A stretch of DNA of 64,000 bases from Octadecabacter sp. B2R22 (GTDB lineage: Bacteria; Pseudomonadota; Alphaproteobacteria; Rhodobacterales; Rhodobacteraceae). The stretch is taken from positions 582,306-646,305 of the forward strand of contig NZ_JAHKQJ010000007.1 of the NCBI RefSeq assembly GCF_018861045.1, read 5' to 3'. Made by a program: the position numbers and the translations under genes. This document shows positions 39,945 through 49,139 of this stretch, in pieces (the stretch's first letter is position 1; the number at the start of each line of letters is the position of its first letter). The notes below the pieces were generated by a model. The model saw nothing but the letters and a program-made list of their open reading frames with translations. It was not told the DNA's origin and did no database searches.

Positions 39945-40137
39945 ATCTGCCTCCGGTGGTGAGTATTTGGTTAATTCACCGAAAGAGGTACCCATCAATT
40001 TGGGGAGAAATATGTCATTAAACAGGAGATTGGGTGTCGTCGGGAAACAATCAGAGCATGAATTTGTCGATTGTGCGGCAGCCGGACGTGCTCGTTGGTT
40101 TATGAGCGTGGTGTCGGTTGCCGCAGGGCTTTAAGGG

Positions 40138-41451
40138 CTAATAGGTCGCGACGACCTCGCCTTGGGTGTCAACAAAATTGTCGAGTGTCAGGTCGTCGAT
40201 GTCCAACCGTTTCAACACAATTGTATTGGTGTCACTTGTCCAGATTACATGTTGATTGACCTGCGTTGCACCTGCCATGAAAGCATCAAACTGTTCTTGT
40301 TGGGTGGTGGTCTGAGCGAAATACAACGAGAAAACGTCTTCTGCCGCATTGAAGTCCCGGATCGTAGCAACAGTCGATGAGGACGCCACGAAGAGGAACT
40401 GATCAGCGCCGCTGCCGCCGATCAAGACGTTCGTGCCATTGCCTTCCGATCCAAGAATGTCGTCACCGGCGCCGCCGTTAACAATTTGGTCACCTTCGCC
40501 CAGAATTATGGTGTCGTTGCCATTGCCGCCGAACAATCGGTCATCGCCGTTGCCGCCGGCCAGGACGTCATCGCCATCGCCGCCGAACAATCTATCGGCC
40601 GCATCGTCTGCTACAAAGTTATCATCGCCCCACAGATAATCATTGCCGTCGCCGCCAAAGATGTCATCGGCACCCATGCCGCCATAAATGGTATCAACGC
40701 CGCCATCGCCGAGCAGTCGATCATTGCCAGAATGGCCTAAGATTATGTCGTCCCCGCTACCGCCGAAAATGACGTCCCGCCCGAAGTCGGTGACACCGTA
40801 ATCCTGTATCGTTTCCGAGTCTCCGAACAGCCAATCGTGACCGTCGCCACCGTAAATGCGGTCGTTTCCAGCACCGCCAAGGATTGAATCATCATCGTTT
40901 CCGCCGAAAACCTGATCATCGCCGGTGCCGCCATAGAGTGAATCATCACCATAGTTTCCAAAAAGACGGTCGGCCCCTTCGCTGCCCGACAATGTGTCAG
41001 CGGTTTCCGATCCCTTTAGGATGTCATCACCCAGACGACCATCAACAGCGCGGTTTTCAACATAGATGTGGTCAGTCAGGGTAATCCGATCATCGCCACT
41101 CGTTCCGACAAATTCACCGTTGCTAAATGTCAGGTTCATCGTCAGTTGAGCTTGCGCTGCGACGAACTCCAAAAAACTGGCCGGTTCAAACCATTGAATT
41201 GACCCAGCGTTAAGAGTTGCAACATCCGTTTCGGTCAATGCAGGAAGCCCAAACATGCCTTCAGGGGCATCAATAAGCGATCCGTAATTGATGTATTCCA
41301 TCCATCGTACGGCGCCAGTGATCGGTAGTCCGGTCACTGGGTCATACGTCAGGTCAGTCCCTTTGACGGTGACGCCTTGGAAGATGTCCCCTCCGACGAT
41401 GATTCCAAATTGAAAGGTCTTCGGGGTGGACTTGATGACGATCGGTTCCAT
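40138..41451 (-). CDS. RTX calcium-binding repeat protein (second of a tandem pair)
   Basis: The protein has 437 residues. It has the same order as its neighbour at 38442: an N-terminal domain with DLTYDPVTGLPITG, RTX nonapeptides from about residue 115 to 350 (GGAGNDRIYGGDGHDWLFG), and the C-terminal module QFDAFMAGATQVNQHV. Type I secretion is the likely exit. ATG 41451 is chosen; GTG 41463, four codons upstream, is the other option. It is divergent from bdhA. A gap of 193 bases separates it from the first RTX gene; the two are paralogues. Confidence 0.92.
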   Translation of the reverse strand: MEPIVIKSTPKTFQFGIIVGGDIFQGVTVKGTDLTYDPVTGLPITGAVRWMEYINYGSLIDAPEGMFGLPALTETDVATLNAGSIQWFEPASFLEFVAAQAQLTMNLTFSNGEFVGTSGDDRITLTDHIYVENRAVDGRLGDDILKGSETADTLSGSEGADRLFGNYGDDSLYGGTGDDQVFGGNDDDSILGGAGNDRIYGGDGHDWLFGDSETIQDYGVTDFGRDVIFGGSGDDIILGHSGNDRLLGDGGVDTIYGGMGADDIFGGDGNDYLWGDDNFVADDAADRLFGGDGDDVLAGGNGDDRLFGGNGNDTIILGEGDQIVNGGAGDDILGSEGNGTNVLIGGSGADQFLFVASSSTVATIRDFNAAEDVFSLYFAQTTTQQEQFDAFMAGATQVNQHVIWTSDTNTIVLKRLDIDDLTLDNFVDTQGEVVATY

Positions 41452-41583
41452 GGGGATTCTCACAAGAAATAACTGTTACCAAAGATTTAATTTTCGAATC
41501 TGGCACAACTATGGCGCGAGACCTGTTGCTGTCTTGGTTCAGCCGCCTATGCTGCATCGCAACATGATATGCAGGAGAGCACC

Positions 41584-42369
41584 ATGACGTCCAACGCACC
41601 TCTTTCAGGTAAAACCGCCGTAATCACGGGATCGAATTCGGGTATTGGTCTTGGGGTCGCCCGAGAGATGGCCAAAGCCGGCACCAATGTTGTTTTGAAC
41701 TCCTTTACGGATCGCGAAGAAGATCACGCAATTGCAGCCGAGATCGCGAAGGAATTTGGCGTCGATGCGACGTATATCGCTGCGGACATGTCCAAAGCCG
41801 ACGACTGCCGTCGCTTGGTTGCAGACGCAGGGACCTGCGATATCCTGATCAACAACGCCGGTATCCAGCACGTCGCGCCGATTGATGAATTCCCGACTGA
41901 AAAATGGGACGCGATCATTGCAATCAACATGAGCTCTGCGTTTCACACCACAGCGGCCGCATTGCCAATGATGCGCAAGGCAGGTTGGGGCAGGGTGATT
42001 AACATTGCATCTGCCCACGGGCTGACTGCATCGCCTTATAAATCTGCCTATGTAGCCGCAAAGCACGGGGTCGTCGGGTTGACCAAGACCACAGCACTAG
42101 AAACCGCAGAAGAACCAATCACCTGCAATGCGATCTGTCCGGGTTATGTGCTGACACCATTGGTCGAGGCCCAGATCCCCGACACGATGAAAGAATACGA
42201 TATGAGCCGTGAAGACGTGATCAAGAACGTCATGTTGAAACGCCAGCCGTCTAAGGAATTCGCGACGGTCGAACAGCTTGGCGGAACGGCTGTGTTCCTC
42301 GCGTCTGATGCTGCGGCACAGATCACAGGCACGACCATCAGCGTTGATGGCGGTTGGACAGCTTTGTGA
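41584..42369 (+). CDS. bdhA: 3-hydroxybutyrate dehydrogenase (SDR family)
   Basis: The protein has 261 residues. The nucleotide-binding motif is TGSNSGIGLG, the NNAG motif is present (INNAGIQHV), and the catalytic set is Ser in ASAHG with YKSAYVAAKHG (Tyr-x3-Lys). The AHGLTASPYKSAY segment and its ending are typical of 3-hydroxybutyrate dehydrogenases. It converts 3-hydroxybutyrate to acetoacetate with NAD+, feeding storage polyester breakdown. ATG 41584 follows CAGGAGAGCACC. A patatin-like gene starts 25 bases later. Confidence 0.92.
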   Translation: MTSNAPLSGKTAVITGSNSGIGLGVAREMAKAGTNVVLNSFTDREEDHAIAAEIAKEFGVDATYIAADMSKADDCRRLVADAGTCDILINNAGIQHVAPIDEFPTEKWDAIIAINMSSAFHTTAAALPMMRKAGWGRVINIASAHGLTASPYKSAYVAAKHGVVGLTKTTALETAEEPITCNAICPGYVLTPLVEAQIPDTMKEYDMSREDVIKNVMLKRQPSKEFATVEQLGGTAVFLASDAAAQITGTTISVDGGWTAL

Positions 42370-42394
42370 ACCGCACCGTGCTGGCGGTCGCCCA

Positions 42395-43414
42395 ATGGTA
42401 AAACGTATCAACCTCGCGCTTCAGGGCGGTGGAGCCCATGGGGCGTTCACATGGGGCGTGCTGGATCGCATCCTTGAGGATGAGCGGATCGAGATCGCCT
42501 CGATTTCGGGCACCTCTGCGGGGGCGATGAATGGCGCTGCGCTAAAAGCGGGTATGATTAGCGGAGGACGAGACGGCGCGCGCGAGAACCTTGATTGGTT
42601 CTGGGGGCAAATCGGGGCGGTGACGGACGACGGCCTCGCAAGCTGGATGGATGCATGGTCCCCCGCGACGTCAATCCTGTCGGCCGCCATGTCATATTCA
42701 CCTGCATACGCGGCGATAGATTTCACGTCGCGGTTGATGTCGCCTTATGGGGCGGGGCTTTTCTATACGAATACGTTGAAACCAATCGTCGATCAGATGA
42801 AGTTTGATGCCGTCTGTGCTGAAACGGGGCCTGAGCTTTATGTTTGTGCGACTAACGTGCGTTCGGGCAAGATCAAGATGTTTTCTGGCGACGAAATTTC
42901 CAGCGATGCGTTGATGGCGTCAGCTTGTCTGCCGACTGTGTATCAGGCGGTTGAAATCGACGGAGAAGCCTATTGGGACGGCGGGTACACCGGCAACCCT
43001 GCGCTGTTTCCGTTGTTTGAAGGGCATTTGCCCGCGGATATTGTTGTGGTGAACATCAATCCGCTGCACCGCGACGACATTCCCACGGATCCGCAAGCCA
43101 TTCAAAACCGCATCAATGAGATCAGCTTCAATTCCTCGCTTCTTCGCGAATTACGGGCGATTAAATTCGTCAAACGCCTTCTGGCGGCGGGATCGATGGA
43201 TGAGGATGCAATGAAGAACGTCCTCGTGCACATGGTGTCAGATGACGCCTTGATGAATGATCTTAGTGTTGCGACGAAATCCGTACCTAACCCTGTGGTT
43301 CTGTCACGTTTAAAGACGGCGGGACGTGCGGCGGCGGACGGTTTCCTGAGCGTTCATTTTGATGATCTCGGCAAACGTGACACTGTCGATCTTGAGGCGA
43401 TGTTTAACGCCTGA
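42395..43414 (+). CDS. Patatin-like phospholipase/esterase
   Basis: The protein has 339 residues. The oxyanion-hole motif is LQGGGAHGAFTWGVLD, the nucleophile elbow is GTSAG, and the partner Asp is in WDGGYTGNP. This is a Ser-Asp dyad hydrolase. The open frame begins 39 codons earlier inside bdhA, but MVKRINLALQGGG at 42395 fits the family. It follows bdhA closely, so a role in lipid or polyhydroxybutyrate breakdown is plausible but not shown. Confidence 0.9.
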   Translation: MVKRINLALQGGGAHGAFTWGVLDRILEDERIEIASISGTSAGAMNGAALKAGMISGGRDGARENLDWFWGQIGAVTDDGLASWMDAWSPATSILSAAMSYSPAYAAIDFTSRLMSPYGAGLFYTNTLKPIVDQMKFDAVCAETGPELYVCATNVRSGKIKMFSGDEISSDALMASACLPTVYQAVEIDGEAYWDGGYTGNPALFPLFEGHLPADIVVVNINPLHRDDIPTDPQAIQNRINEISFNSSLLRELRAIKFVKRLLAAGSMDEDAMKNVLVHMVSDDALMNDLSVATKSVPNPVVLSRLKTAGRAAADGFLSVHFDDLGKRDTVDLEAMFNA

Positions 43415-43416
43415 TC

Positions 43417-44175
43417 TTAGGATTCAGGCGTGCGCTGATGGGCGATCTTGTCGGCAAGTTTGTCCATGGCATCCGGCAGTTTGGCGTCTTTTTCGCCCGG
43501 ATAAACTAGCCCTGCCGAAATAACGAGCTTGGCTGCGTCTTCGACACTCATGTCTAACTCGATGATATCTTCGGTCGGAACCAGCAACAGAAACCCCGAC
43601 GTCGGGTTCGGCGTCGTGGGCAGGAATACGGACGTCATTGGCCCAGTGTCGGCCTTGACCAGCAATTCGCCCTTTGTGGCCGTTGAAATAAACCCGATCG
43701 CCCAAATTCCCTTGCGCGGATATTCGATCATGCAGGCTTTATCAAAACTGGTTTCTGACTGGGCAAAGACCGTTTCGGCGATCTGTTTGACGGCATTATA
43801 GATAGAACGGACCACAGGCATGCGCGCGACCAAGCCTTCGCCCCAGCGCAAGAAACTGCGCCCGATCAGCCCTTTGCCCATCCAGCCAACAAGCATCGTG
43901 AAGACCAAGAAGATCACAACACCGATGCCGCGCACGTTCACCGGAATCCAGCTGTCATCCGCTTGGGAGTTGCCCAAGAACCGGTTCAACAGCTCCTCTG
44001 GTTGGTAGGCATCCGGCACGAAAGGCCACACAAAACTATCGACCCAGCCCACGACCGTCCAAATCAGCCACAGCGTTAACCCAATGGGGGCAATCACCAC
44101 CAAACCGGCGATGAAATTGTTGCGCATGGCCGTCAGAACAGCGCGGCGCGGTTTTGGGTCTTGGGGTGTGCTCAC
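43417..44175 (-). CDS. DUF502 membrane protein
   Basis: The protein has 252 residues with two spans (about 22-45 and 82-103). NFIAGLVVIAPIGLTLWLIW is the usual DUF502 opening, followed by the VRGIGVVIFLVFTMLVGW stretch, and MPVVRSIYNAVKQIAETVF. The family has no established function. Single gene, convergent with the patatin-like gene (2 bases apart). Confidence 0.9.
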   Translation of the reverse strand: MSTPQDPKPRRAVLTAMRNNFIAGLVVIAPIGLTLWLIWTVVGWVDSFVWPFVPDAYQPEELLNRFLGNSQADDSWIPVNVRGIGVVIFLVFTMLVGWMGKGLIGRSFLRWGEGLVARMPVVRSIYNAVKQIAETVFAQSETSFDKACMIEYPRKGIWAIGFISTATKGELLVKADTGPMTSVFLPTTPNPTSGFLLLVPTEDIIELDMSVEDAAKLVISAGLVYPGEKDAKLPDAMDKLADKIAHQRTPES

Positions 44176-44267
44176 AGAAAGGACCTTTGGGAAACCGTTA
44201 TTAACTCTAGATGGTTATGTAGGGTAGGACCTATGGAACGGCAATGGAGGACAGGATTTGTGCCCCG

Positions 44268-45173
44268 TTATCCCGCCCAAACGCATGCAATTTGGGCAGC
44301 GAGCCGTGCATTGTTTCGCACAAGGGCGATATTGGCCACCAAAGACGCGCCATCTGTAAGTTTAAAAATACGCCCCAACAAGAAGGGTGTGACGGCCTTG
44401 GCGGCTATGCCTTGGGTTTCGGCCTCGCTCAGGGCTTGCGCAATGATCGGCGCAAGGGTTTCGGCGGAAATCTCGGCGTTCTTCGGGATTGGGTTGGTGA
44501 TCAACTGACCGCCCGGAAGTCCCATTTCAGTACGCATCTGCCCAGCGCGTGCGATGTCGCGGGGGGTGTCCATGCGCAAAGGTGCGGGCAGGGGCGATGT
44601 GGCGGACCAGAACGCGGGCAACACGTCCTGACCATAGGCGATCACCGGAACGCCGAGAGTCTCAAGAACCTCATAGGTTTTGTCGAGATCGAGGATCGCT
44701 TTGGCACCCGCAGCGACGACGGTTACAGGCGTCTGCGCTAGCTCATGCAGGTCAGCCGAGATATCAAAACTGGTTTCAGCCCCCTTATGCACACCGCCAA
44801 TGCCACCCGTGGCAAAGACGTGAATGCCTGCAAGGTGCGCGGCGATCATGGTCGCGGCAACGGTTGTTGCACCTGTGCCGCCTGTGGCGATGCACGCCGC
44901 CATATCCGCGCGGCTGAGCTTGGCGACGTTCTTCGTTTGAGCCAACGTGTCCAGTTCGCCGTCCGTAAGCCCAATGTGCAGCTTGCCGTCCATCACCGCG
45001 ATCGTGGCTGGAACTGCGCCAGCATCACGAATGTCACCTTCTACCAGACGCGCAGTTTCGACGTTCTGGGGGTAGGGCATGCCATGGGTGATGATTGTGG
45101 ATTCCAGTGCGACAATCGCTTTGCCTGCCTCTTTGGCGGCGGCAACTTCGGGTGCGTAGTGCAGTGGGATCAT
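44268..45173 (-). CDS. psuG: Pseudouridine-5'-phosphate glycosidase PsuG
   Basis: PsuG splits pseudouridine 5'-phosphate into uracil and ribose 5-phosphate. The protein has 301 residues. The family motifs are ALESTIITHGMPYPQN, FATGGIGGVHKGAETSFDIS and VVAAGAKAILDLDKTYEVLETLGVP with the active lysine. ATG overlaps the psuK stop by 4 bases. With psuK it forms a two-gene pathway for RNA-derived pseudouridine. Confidence 0.96.
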   Translation of the reverse strand: MIPLHYAPEVAAAKEAGKAIVALESTIITHGMPYPQNVETARLVEGDIRDAGAVPATIAVMDGKLHIGLTDGELDTLAQTKNVAKLSRADMAACIATGGTGATTVAATMIAAHLAGIHVFATGGIGGVHKGAETSFDISADLHELAQTPVTVVAAGAKAILDLDKTYEVLETLGVPVIAYGQDVLPAFWSATSPLPAPLRMDTPRDIARAGQMRTEMGLPGGQLITNPIPKNAEISAETLAPIIAQALSEAETQGIAAKAVTPFLLGRIFKLTDGASLVANIALVRNNARLAAQIACVWAG

Positions 45174-46060
45174 GTTGGGGTTTCTCCTGAAACGTAGGTG
45201 GCGGCGGCGTTAAGGGCGCGTTCAAGGGCAGCTTGTGGGTCCATGCCTTGCACTTCGGATGCGATATGGGCTGCCATAAATGTATCACCTGCACCTGTTA
45301 CGCGGGTGACAAGGACTTCGGGCGGTTGTGCGGTGCGTAAGGCGTTACCATGGCCCTCTGCGGCAAGGTTGCCGCCATCGGTGACAAGGCAGCGATGGAC
45401 GCCGCGCTCTGTCAGTGCCTTTGCTGCGTCCGCTGCCAGATCAAACGTTGTCTGGCACAACAATCCGGCTTCTTCGAGGTTCACATAAAGCGTCGCGGAG
45501 GCATGCCCGACCAACGCGAGCAAGCGTTCTGCCTTGCCCGGTGAGGCTGGCGCGACCCGAAGATCGGATTTGGCAAACAACGGGGATTTCGCGATGTCAC
45601 CCAACAGTTCGCGGGTCAGATTGCCGTCCAGCGCCACAAGGCCGTTCCACGGGGCGTCTGGCGTCCCAAGGGCCCCCTCAGACATTGGCCGTAAAATCTT
45701 GGTCCCAGCCTGTTCCAGTGAATGGGCATCGGCAATCGCCGCAATAAGCCCGTTTGCGCCCTCAACGGCCATATAGGCATCGGTCGGCAGATCCTCGGAT
45801 CGGTAAAGGTGGTTGGTTATCATCCCGAGCTGATCCGCCTCAGCCACCAGCTCATCGCCCTCAGGGTCGCGGCCCACGGCGGACAGCAACGCAGGGGTCA
45901 GGCCGAAATTGATCAGCGTCATCGCAATATTCATCGCAACACCACCCGGAATACGGGTAATCCGGCCGGGAACATCAGACCCTGCGCGCATGTGGCTGGA
46001 AGAGCGCCCGATGATGTCCCAAAGGACCGAGCCGATACAAAGGATATCTGGTTGTGTCAT
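45170..46060 (-). CDS. psuK: Pseudouridine kinase PsuK (PfkB family)
   Basis: The protein has 296 residues of the ribokinase/PfkB fold. The catalytic signature is RVTGAGDTFMAAHIA, and the N-terminal sugar-binding part has PGGVAMNIAMTLINFG. Alone it could be any PfkB sugar or nucleoside kinase; the ATGA overlap with psuG gives the role: it phosphorylates pseudouridine, and PsuG then cleaves the product. Confidence 0.92.
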   Translation of the reverse strand: MTQPDILCIGSVLWDIIGRSSSHMRAGSDVPGRITRIPGGVAMNIAMTLINFGLTPALLSAVGRDPEGDELVAEADQLGMITNHLYRSEDLPTDAYMAVEGANGLIAAIADAHSLEQAGTKILRPMSEGALGTPDAPWNGLVALDGNLTRELLGDIAKSPLFAKSDLRVAPASPGKAERLLALVGHASATLYVNLEEAGLLCQTTFDLAADAAKALTERGVHRCLVTDGGNLAAEGHGNALRTAQPPEVLVTRVTGAGDTFMAAHIASEVQGMDPQAALERALNAAATYVSGETPT

Positions 46061-46231
46061 GAGGTGTTGATGGCTTGCGCCATCGAGGAGGTCAACACAC
46101 GGATTGGGGTCTGGGTTTCCTTACTCGGGTGAATTTTCTCTTGTCGTTGGGGTAGGGATGAGATTAATTGAACAATGTTCACGATTTAATGCAGTTCCCC
46201 TCACGCGACCAATCTGTAAAGGTTCTCCCAT

Positions 46232-46903
46232 ATGAAACGTTTCTTAGACAATACCTTGGGCAAATGGACCCGCCACTTCTTTTTCGTGTTGCTGCGGACC
46301 TATTACGGGTTGTTCTACAACGTCAGTGCAGCGGGCAAACATCTGCTGCAAGATACAGACGGTGTTTTGATCCTTGCCACTCATGTCAGCCGCCATGATG
46401 GGCCGTTGATCGCCACGACCCTCTATTCCACCAAACGGGTCCGTCCGACGGTGCATTACGATGAATACCACAACCTCGCACAGTGGTTTCCAATGTATGT
46501 GGCAGGTGCGGTCCCTATGTCGTCGCCAAAATCATGGCCAGAGGACCGACGCACGGCCCGTAAAGAAGAAACCCTATCCAAAATTCACGACCTGTTGGGG
46601 CAGGGCAATTCGATCCTCTTGTTTCCTGCAGGCAAGGTGCGCCGCCAGCCCGAAGAAATCGTTGCTCCGTATTTGACAGGCGTTCACGAAATCCTTCGTG
46701 CGGAACCGGACACGCCGGTCATGCTGCTGCGCCTTGACGGGTTGGGTAAGTTCCAACGCGCCACCTACGATCTGTTCTGGAGCTTTATCGGTCGCAAAAA
46801 GGGTCGTCGCCATGTCAGCCTTGATCTGCAACCCATCGAGCTGGACGCGGGGCTAGAGCTGGCGGAGTTCAATGCTGAATTGGAGCGGTTGTTGAATGGG
46901 TGA
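46232..46903 (+). CDS. PlsC-like acyltransferase
   Basis: The protein has 223 residues with a 1-acylglycerol-3-phosphate acyltransferase fold. The catalytic block I is THVSRHDGPLI (His-x4-Asp), and a later block is ILLFPAGKVRRQPEE. An N-terminal hydrophobic stretch (about 14-28) can bind the membrane. The substrate is probably a lysophospholipid or related lipid, not proven. Single gene, with an upstream space of about 170 bases. Confidence 0.85.
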   Translation: MKRFLDNTLGKWTRHFFFVLLRTYYGLFYNVSAAGKHLLQDTDGVLILATHVSRHDGPLIATTLYSTKRVRPTVHYDEYHNLAQWFPMYVAGAVPMSSPKSWPEDRRTARKEETLSKIHDLLGQGNSILLFPAGKVRRQPEEIVAPYLTGVHEILRAEPDTPVMLLRLDGLGKFQRATYDLFWSFIGRKKGRRHVSLDLQPIELDAGLELAEFNAELERLLNG

Positions 46904-46906
46904 CGT

Positions 46907-46945
46907 GCGGCCAGGACGGCCGCTTTGCATATAAAGCAGCCTTTT
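46907..46945 (+). terminator. Weak hairpin pair after the acyltransferase gene
   Basis: GCGGCC-AGGAC-GGCCGC (46907-46923) is followed by only TTT, then a second small hairpin GCTTT-GCATAT-AAAGC ending before CTTTTG. The T-run is short, so termination is uncertain. Confidence 0.35.
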
Positions 46946-47028
46946 GTAGAGCCAAAGTCAAAGCCCATTTACCATTTGTATCGTTCGTGTTGAGACCGCT
47001 CAGACCCGAACGGTTAGGGGGTGAAAAC

Positions 47029-48132
47029 CTAAGCAGCGTCCGTTTCAGAGTTATACCGCATTCTGGATTCGAATAAGGGCCGTTGGTTTTTGAGAATACG
47101 CGACACTAACTGCTTGGCCCTTTTGTTATCGACAATCAGGCGAGCAGGTCCGTCATTCGTTCGACCACCTGCATTTTTACCGTGGATCTTCGCATTGACG
47201 TGATCCGTGACCATAAGGCTTTCGACCAACGCACCTTCGGCCGCAATGACTTCGTGTCGCTCGAAAAGAATATGCACAAGAGTTACCCCATCGTCAGGAA
47301 CTCTCAACTCGATACCCTCAGCGTCGAGCAGTTTTACAGCAGGGACCAAGACCTCGTATTCGCCGGTCATACGTTCGGCAACAGGTGACGAGATCAACAC
47401 ACGATGTTGCCTTGAGACAGTTAGATCGGATTGTGGAAAGCCGGGGGCCAAACTGTCTTTCGTAAGTGTGATCGGTTGTTGCTTTGGGTTTTGCGCCAAA
47501 TACTCCGCAGAAAGCTCTGTCTTGCCGAGCCATTGAATAGGCTGAAAGCCATGGTCTGCAGTCCAAACCATATCACCTACAATCAGGTCTTTCGCGTGCA
47601 ATGCGCCACGTTCTGTTCGGACGCGCGTATCGCCAGCGAGACACAAGACGGAGTCACCAGATTCGATTGTCTCATAGGTAAGGTTGCCAAAGATGTCCCA
47701 CTGGTAGCTTTCCCCAACCGCAACATCCGTATGTTCCAAAATAGCTTCAGATGTCGCGCCATCCGCCGCACCTTCTGTTACGGCGAATGCCGCAATATTG
47801 TCGGCGCTATAGAAGTTGATTACCGTATTGGTATCGATATTCGTCAGCGCAATGCCGCTCCCTTCGTTGGAGTCGCTTGCAGCGTTACGCAGCCCTACAG
47901 GGATGGTGTAGATGGTGTAATCCGAATTGTCTGGGTGCGTCGTTCCAGTCAGCGTTCCAAGGTTAACTTCACCGCCTGCAATCCCAGCACCCGTATGCAA
48001 GGTTCCGTCATCATCATAAACTGAAACAACAAAGTCGGCAGGGTCATCATCGGGGCCAAGCGTGATCTCCACAAACTCTCCCGAGTTTGCAACACCTGTG
48101 CCACGAAAGTGCACTTCTGATACGAACGCCAT
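47029..48132 (-). CDS. Hint-domain protein with lamin-tail-like N-terminus
   Basis: The protein has 367 residues. The N-terminal part (about 1-150) reads SEVHFRGTGVANSGEFVEIT and resembles lamin-tail-like extracellular domains. The Hint domain begins at CLAGDTRVRTERGALHAKDL (about 165) and carries the conserved VSRQHRVLI block, as in hedgehog/intein autoprocessing proteins. No signal peptide is seen. Its role is unknown; such proteins in this group are thought to be secreted. GGAGG lies 8 bases before ATG 48132, so a longer frame is rejected. Confidence 0.85.
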   Translation of the reverse strand: MAFVSEVHFRGTGVANSGEFVEITLGPDDDPADFVVSVYDDDGTLHTGAGIAGGEVNLGTLTGTTHPDNSDYTIYTIPVGLRNAASDSNEGSGIALTNIDTNTVINFYSADNIAAFAVTEGAADGATSEAILEHTDVAVGESYQWDIFGNLTYETIESGDSVLCLAGDTRVRTERGALHAKDLIVGDMVWTADHGFQPIQWLGKTELSAEYLAQNPKQQPITLTKDSLAPGFPQSDLTVSRQHRVLISSPVAERMTGEYEVLVPAVKLLDAEGIELRVPDDGVTLVHILFERHEVIAAEGALVESLMVTDHVNAKIHGKNAGGRTNDGPARLIVDNKRAKQLVSRILKNQRPLFESRMRYNSETDAA

Positions 48133-48304
48133 GCTTACTCCCTCCGCAAGGGTAACCCCTGCTGGATTTGACTTGATATACAGCGAGGCCAAAAAACGGC
48201 ATCACTTTCGGAAAAAGTAACAAAATATTATGTCTATTTTTTGTCGGTTTCTCAGCAGTGAATTTGGACTCGAAACTGGCGGTTGCTGGGTCTCGTACGT
48301 AGGC

Positions 48305-49120
48305 TTATTCTGGCACGCCAAACGTCAGGGCCGCCCAAAGGGTTTCCCATTCGATATCTGCCTGAGCCGCGAGGGCTTCTGATGGTTCTTGCAGAACGAC
48401 GTGATCGACCAGATAGCTATGCCCAGCTTGTACGGGTAGGGTGGCGATCCCGTCGGCATCTGTACGGTGGTATGTGATGTCTACGGTTCCATCTGGTGCT
48501 TTTTCAAACAGTTCAACCTGACCATCCGCTACGGTGTCGGCCAAGAAATATAGCTGCACCCGCAGACCGTCGGACAGATCATCTGTGTAGGGGTTGTCGA
48601 GCGCGACAAATTCCACACCAAGGCCCACACGGTAGTCACGGCCTACGCTATGGCCGACCCCGATCAGGCTTTTGGCGAAACGCCAGTAGCCTTCGGTGAA
48701 ATCTTCGCGGGGCAGGCCGCGGGCATCGTGACGGGCCTCGATGTCCTCAAAGCCTTTGTGCTCGGCGAAGCCCAGGAACTTTTCCCAGTCCGTGTAGGTG
48801 ATTGTGGACAGCTGCGCGCCGTAAGTGACGATGTTCAACCCTTCGCTGAGAGGTGCCACATCCAATGCGGGACGCGCACCAAGACGGTTTTCGACGTTCG
48901 CGCGCTGCATGCCTGCCGAAACGTTGAAACGATCAATACGTTGCGGCAGATATGCCTGTTCTACGCCGCCAAAATCTTCTCCATTCAGGAGTTTCCCTTG
49001 CATCCGGGCGTCAGGTTCGATTTGAAAGGCGAGAGGCTCGATCCAGAACTCGTGAGCAACAAGGGCCGATGGAACGGGCAGGGCGAGTGTTAGGGCTGAA
49101 AGGGCTGCAAGAATGCGCAT
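48305..49120 (-). CDS. Exported DUF4198 protein
   Basis: The protein has 271 residues. The start is MRILAALSALTLALPVPSAL with a signal peptide cut around VAHEFW, giving the histidine-containing mature end HEFWIEP typical of DUF4198 periplasmic proteins (linked to metal uptake in other bacteria). CGGAG lies 7 bases before the ATG. It is divergent from the HupE gene, and their 5' ends touch or nearly touch. Confidence 0.86.
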   Translation of the reverse strand: MRILAALSALTLALPVPSALVAHEFWIEPLAFQIEPDARMQGKLLNGEDFGGVEQAYLPQRIDRFNVSAGMQRANVENRLGARPALDVAPLSEGLNIVTYGAQLSTITYTDWEKFLGFAEHKGFEDIEARHDARGLPREDFTEGYWRFAKSLIGVGHSVGRDYRVGLGVEFVALDNPYTDDLSDGLRVQLYFLADTVADGQVELFEKAPDGTVDITYHRTDADGIATLPVQAGHSYLVDHVVLQEPSEALAAQADIEWETLWAALTFGVPE

Positions 49121-49139
49121 GAAATTCTCCGATAAAGTT

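Noticed and set aside
38700-41000. Short repeats resembling a CRISPR or satellite array
   Set aside because: They are the coding repeats of two RTX proteins; units vary and lie in frame.
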